A stretch of DNA of 64,000 nucleotides from Candidatus Coprenecus stercorigallinarum (lineage in GTDB: Bacteria > Bacteroidota > Bacteroidia > Bacteroidales > UBA932): the NCBI GenBank assembly GCA_018711305.1, contig DVIL01000074.1, positions 1-64,000 on the forward strand, in the 5' to 3' direction. The position numbers and the translations under genes were made by a program. Of the stretch, positions 11,527 through 21,705 are shown piece after piece. A model generated the notes under the pieces. That model made no database searches. It had not been told where the DNA came from and saw nothing but the letters and a program-made list of their open reading frames with translations. The first letter of the stretch is position 1, and each line of letters starts with the position of its first letter.

Positions 11527-13095
11527 TCATTTCTCCTCCGCGAGCAGCCCGTCGATGTCGGAACAGATGGCGGTGCCGGAAGCGTAGTCCCAAAGGGTGA
11601 CGGAGCGGATGTTGTAGTAGTAGTACCAGTAGTAATAGAGTTGCTGGACGTAGTCCTGGCGGGCGAGGTCCTTGGCGTCGCGGGCGTCGTTGAGCTCGAG
11701 GACGCTCATGCGGCCGAGCAGGAAGGATTCGACGGAGGCCTGATAACGGGCCGAGGCCACACGGTCGGACTCCTGGGCGAGGGTGAGCTGGCCGGCCTGG
11801 TTGTTGAACTGCTCGGTAAGCAGGAATATATCCTGGTTGAAGTTGAGTTCCTCCTGCTGAAGCTGGGAGCGGACCACGTCGCGGTTGCTCTCGGCCACTT
11901 TGACCTGCCCCTTGCGCTTGCCCCAGTCCAGAATCGGAATCGACAGTCCGATAGACACCACTTCCTGGTCCCGAATGTCGTTGTAGGCCATGGCCAGCTC
12001 GCGGTTCACTCCGGAGTATCCGACTGTCACGTTCAGGTCCACCTGGTACCGCTGGCCCTTGGCTGTGGCTACATCGTAGTCGGCTTCGAGTTTGCGGCGC
12101 AGGATGTTCTGGGCAAATGAGCTGTTGGACAATGCCTTGCTGAGTACATCCTCATAGTCGAGCACAGGCAGGGGAATGGCTTCCGGCAGCACGGCCCGGA
12201 TGGTATCGTTTTCAGAGAGGCCGAGGAAGGCTCTGAGGGAGAACATGGCGGAGTTCAGACTGCTGCGGCAGGAGGTCACCTCTGCCTTGGCCTGCAGGGC
12301 AGAGAGGCTCAGCTGCATAAGCTCGGTCTCGGATATCTGTCCTATGGTCCGCCGCTCCTTGGCGATGGCATAGAGCTTGTCGGCGTTCTCGAGGTTCTGC
12401 TCGGCTATCTTCAGGTTCTCCACGGCGAGGATATAATTGAAAAAATAAGTGACCGTATTCATCTTGACTGTCTCCATGTCCTCGATGTAGGCGGCCCGGG
12501 ACTCGGCGTAACGCACAGGTTCAATTTTCTTGTCCCAACGGAAGGTGTTGACGGAAAACAGAGGCTGGTTGAGGGTCAATGCCACAGGCGCGGCCATGAA
12601 CTCGTTGTATCCGTTCGCCCCCAGCTGCCGCGTCATGTCCAGGCCGGTGGTCAGGGAGACAGTACCTCCGGTAAACGGAATGTTCTGGGTCACGGACAGT
12701 TCTCCGGTAAGTCCCAGCCAGTTGCTGCGCACGTAGCTGTAGGTTCCGTCGGCATTCTGGTAGGAATTGTAGTTGTTGTTGAATGTCGGGAGAGTGCCGT
12801 TGAAGACCAGTTCCGGCAGTCTCTCCGCCTTGTAGGTCCGGTACTGCCAGTATGCGCTCTTTAGCTGGTTAAGAGCCACCGCCGCATCCACCGACTGCCC
12901 GCAGGCCAGGTCCATCGCCCCCTCGAGGGTCAGCTCCATCACGCCGCCCTCCTGTGTCCCGTCCATCCCATCCGGGACATTGCCCATTTCCGGCAGGACG
13001 CTCTCACCGGTATCCTGCGCCGCCAGTCGCTGCCCCGGCACCGCTACCAGCAGCACCGCAATAATCATTGCCGTTTCCCGAAAAATACGTTTCAT
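11527..13095 (-). CDS. TolC-family outer membrane efflux protein
   Basis: 522 aa, signal peptide, paired coiled-coil repeats typical of TolC; last gene of the ABC permease operon. Confidence 0.9.
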   Translation of the reverse strand: MKRIFRETAMIIAVLLVAVPGQRLAAQDTGESVLPEMGNVPDGMDGTQEGGVMELTLEGAMDLACGQSVDAAVALNQLKSAYWQYRTYKAERLPELVFNGTLPTFNNNYNSYQNADGTYSYVRSNWLGLTGELSVTQNIPFTGGTVSLTTGLDMTRQLGANGYNEFMAAPVALTLNQPLFSVNTFRWDKKIEPVRYAESRAAYIEDMETVKMNTVTYFFNYILAVENLKIAEQNLENADKLYAIAKERRTIGQISETELMQLSLSALQAKAEVTSCRSSLNSAMFSLRAFLGLSENDTIRAVLPEAIPLPVLDYEDVLSKALSNSSFAQNILRRKLEADYDVATAKGQRYQVDLNVTVGYSGVNRELAMAYNDIRDQEVVSIGLSIPILDWGKRKGQVKVAESNRDVVRSQLQQEELNFNQDIFLLTEQFNNQAGQLTLAQESDRVASARYQASVESFLLGRMSVLELNDARDAKDLARQDYVQQLYYYWYYYYNIRSVTLWDYASGTAICSDIDGLLAEEK

Positions 13096-13134
13096 TTTAT
13101 TCGCACTTTAACATTTTGGTTACTATTCAAATAT

Positions 13135-14442
13135 CTACTCTTCCCTGAGCGCTTCCGAAGGCCGCATCCCTGTGACTTTCCACACGGAGAGGAGGGCCGC
13201 CAGGGCATTTATCAGGAATATCGTTCCGGCCACAATCACTGTCACCACGACTCCCGACAGGAAGCCGGACGTAATCAGAGGCCACGGTGCCATCGACTCG
13301 GCGGACGGATATGCACCGTAACGCACTGCTCCCAGCACTGCCGGTTCTCTTCCCATTGCAAGGGAAAGGTTGAATACGATCAGCACTCCTATGCCGACAG
13401 CGACAGCAGTTATTCCCACGCTCTGCAGCATGGCGTCCAGTCTCAGCCGGGAAGGCGTCGCTCCCATGGCAGTACGGACTCCATATTCGTCCTTGCTCTT
13501 GCGAGAATACAGAAGCCAGAATGACAGCACGCCCAAGGCCATGTTCAGGAGCAGGAACACAATACCGACACGGTAGAAAGTCACATCCTGATTGCTTTGC
13601 ACCTGATTGAGCATAGGCCATGCACTTCTGGCCCGCACGTTGCCGAATGCCGCCTGCGATGATGAGAGCCGGAGATTGACAGCCGCCGTAAGCTCATCCA
13701 TATCCGTACCCGGCTCAGCACGCACCGCCCATCCGGCATAACCGTTGGCTATATCGGAGTTCAGCCCGGACGCCCTGACATTGACAATCATCACGGGCAC
13801 AGGGACTCCGGTAGTCTCCCATACCTTCTGGCGGGACACCACCCCGACTATCGTGTTGGAGCCGCTCTCGTTGGTATCGAAAGACCTGCCTATCGGATTC
13901 TCCCCGGGGAACAGGAACTCCGCAAGATCCTCCGAGACAATCACCCTTCCGGGTATATCCTGTTCAGGAGGCAGACCTCCCTCCGGTAATACCCACCGGT
14001 AGCCCAAGGTCCCGATAAAGTCACTGCCGGTCACTCTATGCATCACGGCGCAACTGATAAAATGGGAAGAATCCCGGAATGCCCCGACAAAATGCTGATT
14101 GTTCACCCCTGGGGAAAACGCCCCGTAGGGAGTGACGGCCTCCGCACCTTCTACAGATGCCAAAAGTTCTCCCATCTGATTGAAATTACCCAAAACACGC
14201 TCAGGATCAGCCGCAGCGGCATCATACATCGGATCGTAATCCGGCAGCACCCTAACAGGTACCATCAGTACCTTCTCCGGCTCCCAGCCCATCGGGATCA
14301 GAGCCTTGCGCAGCTGTTTCATAATCTCCTCATCGGCCAGCAGCCAGCCTACCGTAAACACCATGACGGTCTCTATGACAAACCATGTCCGGCTCATTCT
14401 GTTCTTGTGTCTCTTTCTCATGGCAGATTTACTGTTTTTCAT
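13135..14442 (-). CDS. FtsX/MacB-like ABC transporter permease (B-type, pair 4)
   Basis: DLAEFLFPGENPIGRSF...KDEYGVRTAMGATPSRLRLDAMLQSVGIT...PSEALREE. Confidence 0.9.
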   Translation of the reverse strand: MKNSKSAMRKRHKNRMSRTWFVIETVMVFTVGWLLADEEIMKQLRKALIPMGWEPEKVLMVPVRVLPDYDPMYDAAAADPERVLGNFNQMGELLASVEGAEAVTPYGAFSPGVNNQHFVGAFRDSSHFISCAVMHRVTGSDFIGTLGYRWVLPEGGLPPEQDIPGRVIVSEDLAEFLFPGENPIGRSFDTNESGSNTIVGVVSRQKVWETTGVPVPVMIVNVRASGLNSDIANGYAGWAVRAEPGTDMDELTAAVNLRLSSSQAAFGNVRARSAWPMLNQVQSNQDVTFYRVGIVFLLLNMALGVLSFWLLYSRKSKDEYGVRTAMGATPSRLRLDAMLQSVGITAVAVGIGVLIVFNLSLAMGREPAVLGAVRYGAYPSAESMAPWPLITSGFLSGVVVTVIVAGTIFLINALAALLSVWKVTGMRPSEALREE

Positions 14443-15727
14443 TCAACGAATCGACAACACTGGACCTCATAGTCCTCAATACCGGGATAAGGGAGGAGAG
14501 CAGATTGAGCAGCAGCACGCTCATAAACACAGCCGCATAGACGTCAACCCGCAGGAACATATCCGTCGGGAAGACCAGATCAGCCTGCAGCACCCCCGTT
14601 CCATATCCGGATTTGGAGCCGGCCAGCACCGGAGAGAGCAGCCTCAGCAGACCGCCGGCACAAAACATTCCTGCCAGTCCTCCGATCAGAGTCAGGAGGA
14701 AATTCTCCGAAAGCACCTGCTTCACCAGCACCCCGGCCGAAGCCCCATAGGCCTTGCGCACTCCGAACTCGGCAATCCGCTCCTCCACGCTGGAAGACAC
14801 CATGCCGCTCAGATTGACTGCCGGAATAAGCATCAGCAGGAGCACCATCGCAGCGATTGCCGAGATGAATACTCCGACATGGGCATCTGTGGACGCGCCC
14901 AAATAGGTCAGAGGGACAGTCTCCTCCGGGGATATGTACATGCCGTCAGCCTTGCCGAACGAGGCATTGTATCTGGCTATCACCTCCTCTACCCCTGCCC
15001 TGATTGCAGGGAAATCCCTGCGGCTGCCGGCCAGCAGGCACATCATGTCAGTTCCTACGTAAGGCTCGTTGTGAATGAGCGAAGCCATCTCGCGGCCCAT
15101 CTGTATTGGCAGCCATATCCCAGCATCGGCAAGCATGGCCATAACTGACACGTCCCGCACCACCCCGCATATTCTGAGCGACGTACCGCCGTACATAAGT
15201 TCCCTTCCGGCCGCATCCTCGGTGCCGAAACATCTGCGTGCCGTAGTGGCGGACAGCACCGCCTCGGGGAGCGCCGGATTCCATTCTCCGGAAGGGGCCC
15301 TGCCGGAAATGAACTCGAACTGACAGACTTCCCAGAAGCCGTCATCCACATACAGTTCAGGAACGGTGACAATCCCTCTGCCCGGAACTTCCAGATCCAC
15401 TCCCTTGGTCAGACCGGAATAGGTAATCACGGCCGTATTCTCCACCCCATCAATACCGGCATCCTCCAACAGGGCTGCGAAACGGGAGCTGACCATAGTA
15501 TTCAGCTTGGGATTCCCGTCCTCATCACACAGGAGTACGCTGCCTATGAGCATCATTCTGTCACGGTCTCTTTCAGGGTAAATACTTCTGGAAGCCATCA
15601 GGACAAACATCAGAAACGCCATGATGAAAGCCATGGACAGAGTGACGCCCACTATGTAAAGCAGGCTGTACTGCCGGTTCTTAAGCATTATCTGCCAGCT
15701 CTGGCGGAGGTAAACGGGGAGTTTCAT
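14429..15727 (-). CDS. FtsX/MacB-like ABC transporter permease (A-type, pair 4)
   Basis: MKLPVYLRQSWQIMLKNRQYSLLYIVG...EERIAEFGVRKAYGASAGVLVKQVLSENFLLT. Confidence 0.9.
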   Translation of the reverse strand: MKLPVYLRQSWQIMLKNRQYSLLYIVGVTLSMAFIMAFLMFVLMASRSIYPERDRDRMMLIGSVLLCDEDGNPKLNTMVSSRFAALLEDAGIDGVENTAVITYSGLTKGVDLEVPGRGIVTVPELYVDDGFWEVCQFEFISGRAPSGEWNPALPEAVLSATTARRCFGTEDAAGRELMYGGTSLRICGVVRDVSVMAMLADAGIWLPIQMGREMASLIHNEPYVGTDMMCLLAGSRRDFPAIRAGVEEVIARYNASFGKADGMYISPEETVPLTYLGASTDAHVGVFISAIAAMVLLLMLIPAVNLSGMVSSSVEERIAEFGVRKAYGASAGVLVKQVLSENFLLTLIGGLAGMFCAGGLLRLLSPVLAGSKSGYGTGVLQADLVFPTDMFLRVDVYAAVFMSVLLLNLLSSLIPVLRTMRSSVVDSLNEKQ

Positions 15728-15739
15728 CTTTTCTCTTTT

Positions 15740-16405
15740 TTATCCGATGATACGGCCGTCGAGCATACGGACGATGCGGTCGGTCTGCTTGGCCTGGGAC
15801 TCGTTGTGGGTCACCATCAGGATGGTCTTGCCGCGCTGCTTGTTGACCTCGTGCAGGAGCTCCATGACCTCGGCTCCCATCTTGGAGTCCAGGTTACCGG
15901 TGGGCTCGTCCGCAAGGATGATCGAGGGGTCTCCGACAAGGGCACGGGCGATGGCAACTCTCTGGCACTGACCTCCGGAAAGCTGTGAGGGGAAATGCTT
16001 CACCCTGTGGCTCAGTCCCACGGCCTCGATCATCTTCATGGCCCTTTCCTTGCGCTCGGTCGCTCCCATCTTGCGGTAAAGCAGGGGCATCTGCACGTTG
16101 TCCAGGACGTTGAGCGAGGGAATCAGGTGGAAGCTCTGGAATACAAAGCCTAACTCTGTGTTGCGGAAGCGGGCGGCCTCCCGGGCGTTGAGTCCGGAAA
16201 CGGCCTTGCCGTGCAGCTCCACGGTGCCGGAAGAAGGCTCGTCGAGCAGGCCTGCGATGTTGAGCAGGGTGGACTTTCCGCAGCCGGAAGGTCCCATGAT
16301 ACTTACAAACTCCCCGTCGCGCACTTCGAGGTTGATGTTGTCGAGAGCCATGGTCTCGATCTCGGAGGTTCTGTAGATTTTGGAAATTTCGATAAGCTTG
16401 ATCAT
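15740..16405 (-). CDS. ABC transporter ATP-binding protein (MacB/LolD type)
   Basis: Walker A GPSGCGKST, signature LSGGQCQRVAIARAL, Walker B IILADEPTGNLD. Confidence 0.97.
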   Translation of the reverse strand: MIKLIEISKIYRTSEIETMALDNINLEVRDGEFVSIMGPSGCGKSTLLNIAGLLDEPSSGTVELHGKAVSGLNAREAARFRNTELGFVFQSFHLIPSLNVLDNVQMPLLYRKMGATERKERAMKMIEAVGLSHRVKHFPSQLSGGQCQRVAIARALVGDPSIILADEPTGNLDSKMGAEVMELLHEVNKQRGKTILMVTHNESQAKQTDRIVRMLDGRIIG

Positions 16406-16458
16406 GATTTTAAATTTTTATGTGTTTTTAAATATTTTGCAAAATTTAAATTCTTCGT

Positions 16459-17763
16459 TTATTCGTCCTTGAGCACATCCGCCGGCGACTCCCTGAGGGC
16501 TCCGAGCACGGGCACAATGGTCGAGAGGGTCACTACCACGAACAGCACGGCGGCAGTGATGCCGGCCACGGCGAGGAAGTGGCGGACAGGCTCGAACAAT
16601 ACCGGCAGGCTGTCAATGACGACGTCATTCAGATAGCCGGCATAGAGGGCGGTGGCACAGAAGTCGATCTTGCCTATGACAAGGACATTGATCACTATCA
16701 CCAGCCCTACAATCAGGGAAATGAGGAAGAGAATCCACACCTCGGCGAGCTGCTGCAGGACGATGCTGCCCACAGGTCCGCCCATGGCACGGCGCACTCC
16801 GGTCTCCCCCCGCCTCTCCTGTGTCCTCAGCCATGCGAAGGAGGCCACACCTATGAGGATGCACACTAACAGGAAGACGAAGAGGGCCCGCCACATGAAG
16901 GTGTCGTTCACGGTTGACTCCAGATTGCTCTCCAGCGCACTGACGGATGCCACCCTCCAGTTGCCGAAAGCAAGGTCCTCCCTCCATGTCTTCTTGGCCT
17001 GCTGTATGAAGGCTTCCCCGTCCACACCGGGAGCCAGACGGAATATCCACACTACGGACATCCCTTTATCGAGAGCCACGATATCGGCCCCGGCATACAT
17101 CACGAAACTCCGGTACTCCTTGTCCTTCTCGATCTTTACGGGTGCAATCACGCCTGAGATGCGCCAGTTGTACGCCGCATAGTTGCTGAACTGCGAGAGA
17201 CGGCGGCCTACGGGATTCTCCCCGGGGAAAAGCATCTGAGCCAGATCCTCGGTGATGATTACAGTGTTCGGAAGGTCCTCTATCGGAGCTCCCTGCGGCC
17301 ACACCTGCCGGTACTGCAGCAACTGCAGGTCGCTTGCCCCTGCCTCGCGGATATGGTACGCATACTGCACATAAGCCTTGCTTGCGGTATCTGTAATTAC
17401 CGCCTGGTTGTAGTTGCTGTAGTTCAGGCCGGGAAGAGTGGCACCGACCGGAGCCGCGTCCTGTATCTCCGACATCTCCCTGAGAGCGTTGCCGATACGG
17501 TGAAAGTCCTCCGATATGTGCTCCGGAGTATCCATCTCCGGACGGTATCCGCTCTGTCCCACTCCCAAGCGGTCGAGCGTGACGGCATACACTCCCTCCG
17601 CCTCGTATCCGTCCGGAAGATGAGTACGGTATATCCCGGGCCATACGGCATTGACCAGAAACCACGATGCTGCCGCGATGAGAGTCATCTCTATGAAAAG
17701 CCAGGCATTGCCGCGGCGGTAGTACCAGAGCTGTTTGAATATCTGTTTAAGCATAGCTGTCAT
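16459..17763 (-). CDS. FtsX/MacB-like ABC transporter permease (B-type, pair 3)
   Basis: MLKQIFKQLWYYRRGNAWLFIEM...RRGETGVRRAMGGPVGSIVLQQLAEVW. Confidence 0.92.
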   Translation of the reverse strand: MTAMLKQIFKQLWYYRRGNAWLFIEMTLIAAASWFLVNAVWPGIYRTHLPDGYEAEGVYAVTLDRLGVGQSGYRPEMDTPEHISEDFHRIGNALREMSEIQDAAPVGATLPGLNYSNYNQAVITDTASKAYVQYAYHIREAGASDLQLLQYRQVWPQGAPIEDLPNTVIITEDLAQMLFPGENPVGRRLSQFSNYAAYNWRISGVIAPVKIEKDKEYRSFVMYAGADIVALDKGMSVVWIFRLAPGVDGEAFIQQAKKTWREDLAFGNWRVASVSALESNLESTVNDTFMWRALFVFLLVCILIGVASFAWLRTQERRGETGVRRAMGGPVGSIVLQQLAEVWILFLISLIVGLVIVINVLVIGKIDFCATALYAGYLNDVVIDSLPVLFEPVRHFLAVAGITAAVLFVVVTLSTIVPVLGALRESPADVLKDE

Positions 17764-19082
17764 TATTTTGCAGAGTTCAGTGAATCAGTGATGGGCCGGC
17801 GGATAACCTTGGCGGCAGGTATCAGGGCCGAGACAATATTGAGTACCAGGACTATCGCCAAAAGCAGCACATAGAGCTTGAGCCTGAAGAAATCCCGGAC
17901 GGAGAACACCGCGGCCTCCACTTCCTCCATGGAGAAAGCCGTTGCCATGGCCTCCCCTGGCACCATGCCGTTGAGCTGTTCCGAGAACACGCCTAAAAGC
18001 AGGTAGGACAGGACGAGTCCGAGAACTCCGCCCAGTAGGGTCAGCAGCAGGTTCTCGCCCGTAATCTGCTGCAGCACGTCCCCCCGCCAGGCCCCGAAGG
18101 ACTTGCGCACTCCGAACTCACTCATGCGGGCCTCCATGCGGGAGCCGACCATGCCGGAGAGATTGATCATCGGTATCAGCAGGATGAAGAACATGATGCC
18201 TATCCCTATCCATGTAAACGAGGCAGAGGTCATGCCGGTCCATCTCAGGGCCATCTCCCTTACCGAGGGTATCCCGGTCTGGTAGGAGTACACCCACTCC
18301 ACGTCAGAGCCGTTGTTGTACCTTTCGAGCCTGCCTTCCAAAGTCTCCCGTATGGCCCTGAAGTCGCTCCTGTCCCGGGCGAGCAGATACACGAAGTACT
18401 CTCCGAGCAAGGTAGGACGGCCTATGAACTGCTTCAGCCCGGCACTCCGGGCGTCTCCGTCCAGGTCCGGAAGCCACAGCTGGGAGAAAGCGAACGAGGC
18501 CGTCTGCGGCACATCCCGCACCACTCCGCACACCCGGAACTCCCGGTCATTGATGAAAATCCTCTCCCCCACTATATCCTCCCGGCCGTACAGAGCCCTG
18601 GCAAGCGACCCGCAGACCACCGCCTCTGGCGCGGCCTGGTTCCAGCTCGTCTCCGACAGGGCGTGACCGTAGAGGAAATCCAGCTCGAAGACCTTCCAGT
18701 ACTCCGTATCCACGTTTGAGGCCACGCTGCTTACCGCCTCACCCAAGTCATTGACCACCATCGCCGGCTCATAGGCCACAGCCGTCAGAGCCTCCAGGCC
18801 CTCCACCGGCTCGTTCCGGATGAAGCGGTCGATGAATTCCTGGCTGACCCGTGCGTTGGATCCGCCTTCAGAGCCCCGTTGGGCCTCCACAAACGTGGGA
18901 ATCACCAGCATCCTGTCCCTGTGCACCTCCGGATAGGAGTTGTCGAAGTGCATCGACTGCACCGTCAGGTAAGCCATCACCAGCGCCAGCGAGAAGCCCG
19001 TACCGATGATATAGACCGCGCTGTACACCCTCGACTTGCGCAGGTCGTACCACGCCTCTTTTATATACATTCCAAGTTTCAT
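17763..19082 (-). CDS. FtsX/MacB-like ABC transporter permease (A-type, pair 3)
   Basis: MKLGMYIKEAWYDLRKSRVYSAVYIIGTGFS...SEFGVRKSFGAWRGDVLQQITGENLLLTLLGG. Confidence 0.92.
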   Translation of the reverse strand: MKLGMYIKEAWYDLRKSRVYSAVYIIGTGFSLALVMAYLTVQSMHFDNSYPEVHRDRMLVIPTFVEAQRGSEGGSNARVSQEFIDRFIRNEPVEGLEALTAVAYEPAMVVNDLGEAVSSVASNVDTEYWKVFELDFLYGHALSETSWNQAAPEAVVCGSLARALYGREDIVGERIFINDREFRVCGVVRDVPQTASFAFSQLWLPDLDGDARSAGLKQFIGRPTLLGEYFVYLLARDRSDFRAIRETLEGRLERYNNGSDVEWVYSYQTGIPSVREMALRWTGMTSASFTWIGIGIMFFILLIPMINLSGMVGSRMEARMSEFGVRKSFGAWRGDVLQQITGENLLLTLLGGVLGLVLSYLLLGVFSEQLNGMVPGEAMATAFSMEEVEAAVFSVRDFFRLKLYVLLLAIVLVLNIVSALIPAAKVIRRPITDSLNSAK

Positions 19083-19101
19083 ATTTTCTCCTTTTTCTGA
19101 T

Positions 19102-20400
19102 TTATTCGTCCTTTAAAATATCGGCCGTCCTCTCCCTCAGAGCCTTGCCGAGGGGGATCAGGGCCGCGAGGGTCACCGCAGCCAGCAGCACCGCCGTCAC
19201 TATCCCCGCCACCGCGAGAAAATGGACCGTCGGGTCGTAGAGCAGCGGCAGGCTGTCATAGAGCACCGGCAGCACCTGACCATGCGGGGCAGCGATGTCT
19301 ATCTTGCCTATGACAATGATATTGACGGCCAGGATAAGTCCCAGTACCAACGCAGCGCCGAAAATCAACCACGCCTCGGCCAGTTGCTGCAGGACAATTC
19401 TACCTGCATCCGAACCCAAGGCCCGCCGCACCCCTATCTCGGAACGCCGCATCCTGAGTCTGAGCCAACTGAAGGAAGCCATTGCTATGAGCACATTGGC
19501 TATCAGGAATACCCAGAGCGCCTTCCATTTGAATATTCCGGTAACGACATACATTCCCATCAGTTCCTCCATCGGAGCCACCGAAGCAACTCGCCAATTG
19601 CCGTATGTCATCTCACTGCGCCAGGTCCGGGAAGCCCGGTCAATGAAAGCGCGGGCATCCACATCCGGACGGATACGGAAGATATAGCACGGGGTACCGT
19701 ACCAGAAATTCAGGACACTGACATCGGAGGCCAGTACTGTCGGCACGGGATCCTCGTCAAAACTGAACTTCAGGGGTTCGACAACTCCGGATATCACCCA
19801 GTCCCACTCCTTTGGAGGAGGGCAGGAGGAGGCATCCGAAAGCCGGCGGCCCACCGGATTCTCTCCGGGAAAGAGAGTCATGGCCAGGTCATTGGTTATC
19901 ACGGCCGACCCGGGAACATCCTCTATCGGAGCATCCTTGGGCCATACCTGACGATAGTTCAGAATCTCCATGTCGCGGGCTCCGGTCCTGCGGGTGTGGA
20001 TACAATAGTATATGTTGTTCTCTGCAGAAGAGTCCACAGGAAAGAAATTATTGATGTAATTGCTCTTCAGTCCGGGAAGAGAAGCGCCGGTCTCCGCCCA
20101 TTCGCTCACCTCCGGCATCAGGTCCAGAGCCTGCCCGAAGCGTTCTAGTGCCTCCTTCCGAGCATTTCCCATGTCCGCTTCCGGGGCATAGCCGTCCTGC
20201 CCGTCATACAGGGATTCGAGCTTCATCACATACACGCCCTCGTAATCATAGCCGTAAGGCGCCCTATCCGCGCGGTAGTGCACGGTCCATATCTCATTGA
20301 CCAGAAACCAGGAGGTAACCACTATCACTACCAGCTCCAGCAGCAGCCAGAGGCTGTTCCTGCGGTAGAACCACAACTGTTTGAATATCTGTCTGAGCAT
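19102..20400 (-). CDS. FtsX/MacB-like ABC transporter permease (B-type, pair 2)
   Basis: MLRQIFKQLWFYRRNSLWLLLELV...RRSEIGVRRALGSDAGRIVLQQLAEAW. Confidence 0.92.
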   Translation of the reverse strand: MLRQIFKQLWFYRRNSLWLLLELVVIVVTSWFLVNEIWTVHYRADRAPYGYDYEGVYVMKLESLYDGQDGYAPEADMGNARKEALERFGQALDLMPEVSEWAETGASLPGLKSNYINNFFPVDSSAENNIYYCIHTRRTGARDMEILNYRQVWPKDAPIEDVPGSAVITNDLAMTLFPGENPVGRRLSDASSCPPPKEWDWVISGVVEPLKFSFDEDPVPTVLASDVSVLNFWYGTPCYIFRIRPDVDARAFIDRASRTWRSEMTYGNWRVASVAPMEELMGMYVVTGIFKWKALWVFLIANVLIAMASFSWLRLRMRRSEIGVRRALGSDAGRIVLQQLAEAWLIFGAALVLGLILAVNIIVIGKIDIAAPHGQVLPVLYDSLPLLYDPTVHFLAVAGIVTAVLLAAVTLAALIPLGKALRERTADILKDE

Positions 20401-20406
20401 ACCTGT

Positions 20407-21702
20407 CTATTTTTTAGAGTTCAACGATTCGGTAATGGGCCTGCGCAGTACCTTGAAGGCCGGCACCATGGCAGACAGCAGATTGAGGACAACCACCAGC
20501 ACGAACAGCAGGAGGTAGAGCTTCAGCCGGAAGAAATCCCTGAAGACAAATGCGGGAGCTTCGGCTATTCCCCGTATATCCGCCACTCCGTTCAGCGGCA
20601 GCAGGTCATAGAGCTGGTCCTGCAGCAGGTACAGCAGGAGGTAGGAAAGCAGCAATCCGAGCACACCCCCAAACAGCGTCAGCAACAGGTTCTCCGCCGT
20701 CACCTGACGGATGATGGCCCCGCGCCAGGCTCCGAATGACTTGCGCACTCCGAACTCGGCCATGCGGGCCTCCATCCCGGAGCCGGTCATGCCTGAAAGG
20801 TTGAGCACCGGCACGAGCAGAACCAGCAGCACCACACCGATACCGATCCAGCGGTAAGCCACGGCGCTGCCGAGCATGAATATCCGTTCTTTCTGGGAAG
20901 GTATGCCGTGGGTAAATGTCATCTGCCAGTCATCGCCTCCTGTGCTGTTGTACATCTCCACACGGTCCTCTATCTCCTGGCGCACCCGGCCGAAGTCTCT
21001 CCGGCTGTCGGCCAGCAGCACTATCTCGTAACTGCCCTGCATCCCCCCAAGCGAGGGCACGAGAAGACGCTCAAAGAATGTCTCGATATCCGGAGCCCAG
21101 ATCTGGGCAAAGGCATAGGTAGCCGTCATCGGCACATCCCGGACGACTCCGCAGATGCGAAATTCCCGGCTGTCGAAAAATACTGTCTCACCTGTCACAT
21201 CCTTGCGGCCGAAAAGCAGCACTGCCGCAGACTCGGAAATCATAATTTCAGGCACCGCCCGGTCAGCGGCATCTTCGGGCATCCAGGTACCGTCGGTTAC
21301 ATCAAGCGGGAATATTTTCCTGAAATCAGTGTCAATGAACTCCACCACCATATTCACGGACTCGCGGGAGGCTGTGGTAACTATGAAGTTGTCTGTCTTC
21401 ACAGCTGTCCAGGCCTCGAGTCCGGGGATGGGCGCGGAGAGGAACCTCTGCATAAAATCCTTGTTCACACCACGTTCACGCACAGACCGGGCGTTACTGT
21501 GTGTGTACGTCATGGAGGGTATCGACAGCATCCGGTCGCGGTGCGTCTCCGGATAGATGTTGTCCATACGTACAGACTGCACCGTCAGGTAGGTCATGAC
21601 CATGGCCATCGAGAAAGCGACAGCCAGAATATACACCAGACCGTAGGTCCTGTCCGCCAAAAGGTTGTGCCACGATTCCCTGAAATATACTCCTATCTTC
21701 AT
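20407..21702 (-). CDS. FtsX/MacB-like ABC transporter permease (A-type, pair 2)
   Basis: MKIGVYFRESWHNLLADRTYGLVYILA...AEFGVRKSFGAWRGAIIRQVTAENLLLTLFGG. Confidence 0.92.
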   Translation of the reverse strand: MKIGVYFRESWHNLLADRTYGLVYILAVAFSMAMVMTYLTVQSVRMDNIYPETHRDRMLSIPSMTYTHSNARSVRERGVNKDFMQRFLSAPIPGLEAWTAVKTDNFIVTTASRESVNMVVEFIDTDFRKIFPLDVTDGTWMPEDAADRAVPEIMISESAAVLLFGRKDVTGETVFFDSREFRICGVVRDVPMTATYAFAQIWAPDIETFFERLLVPSLGGMQGSYEIVLLADSRRDFGRVRQEIEDRVEMYNSTGGDDWQMTFTHGIPSQKERIFMLGSAVAYRWIGIGVVLLVLLVPVLNLSGMTGSGMEARMAEFGVRKSFGAWRGAIIRQVTAENLLLTLFGGVLGLLLSYLLLYLLQDQLYDLLPLNGVADIRGIAEAPAFVFRDFFRLKLYLLLFVLVVVLNLLSAMVPAFKVLRRPITESLNSKK

Positions 21703-21705
21703 AAC

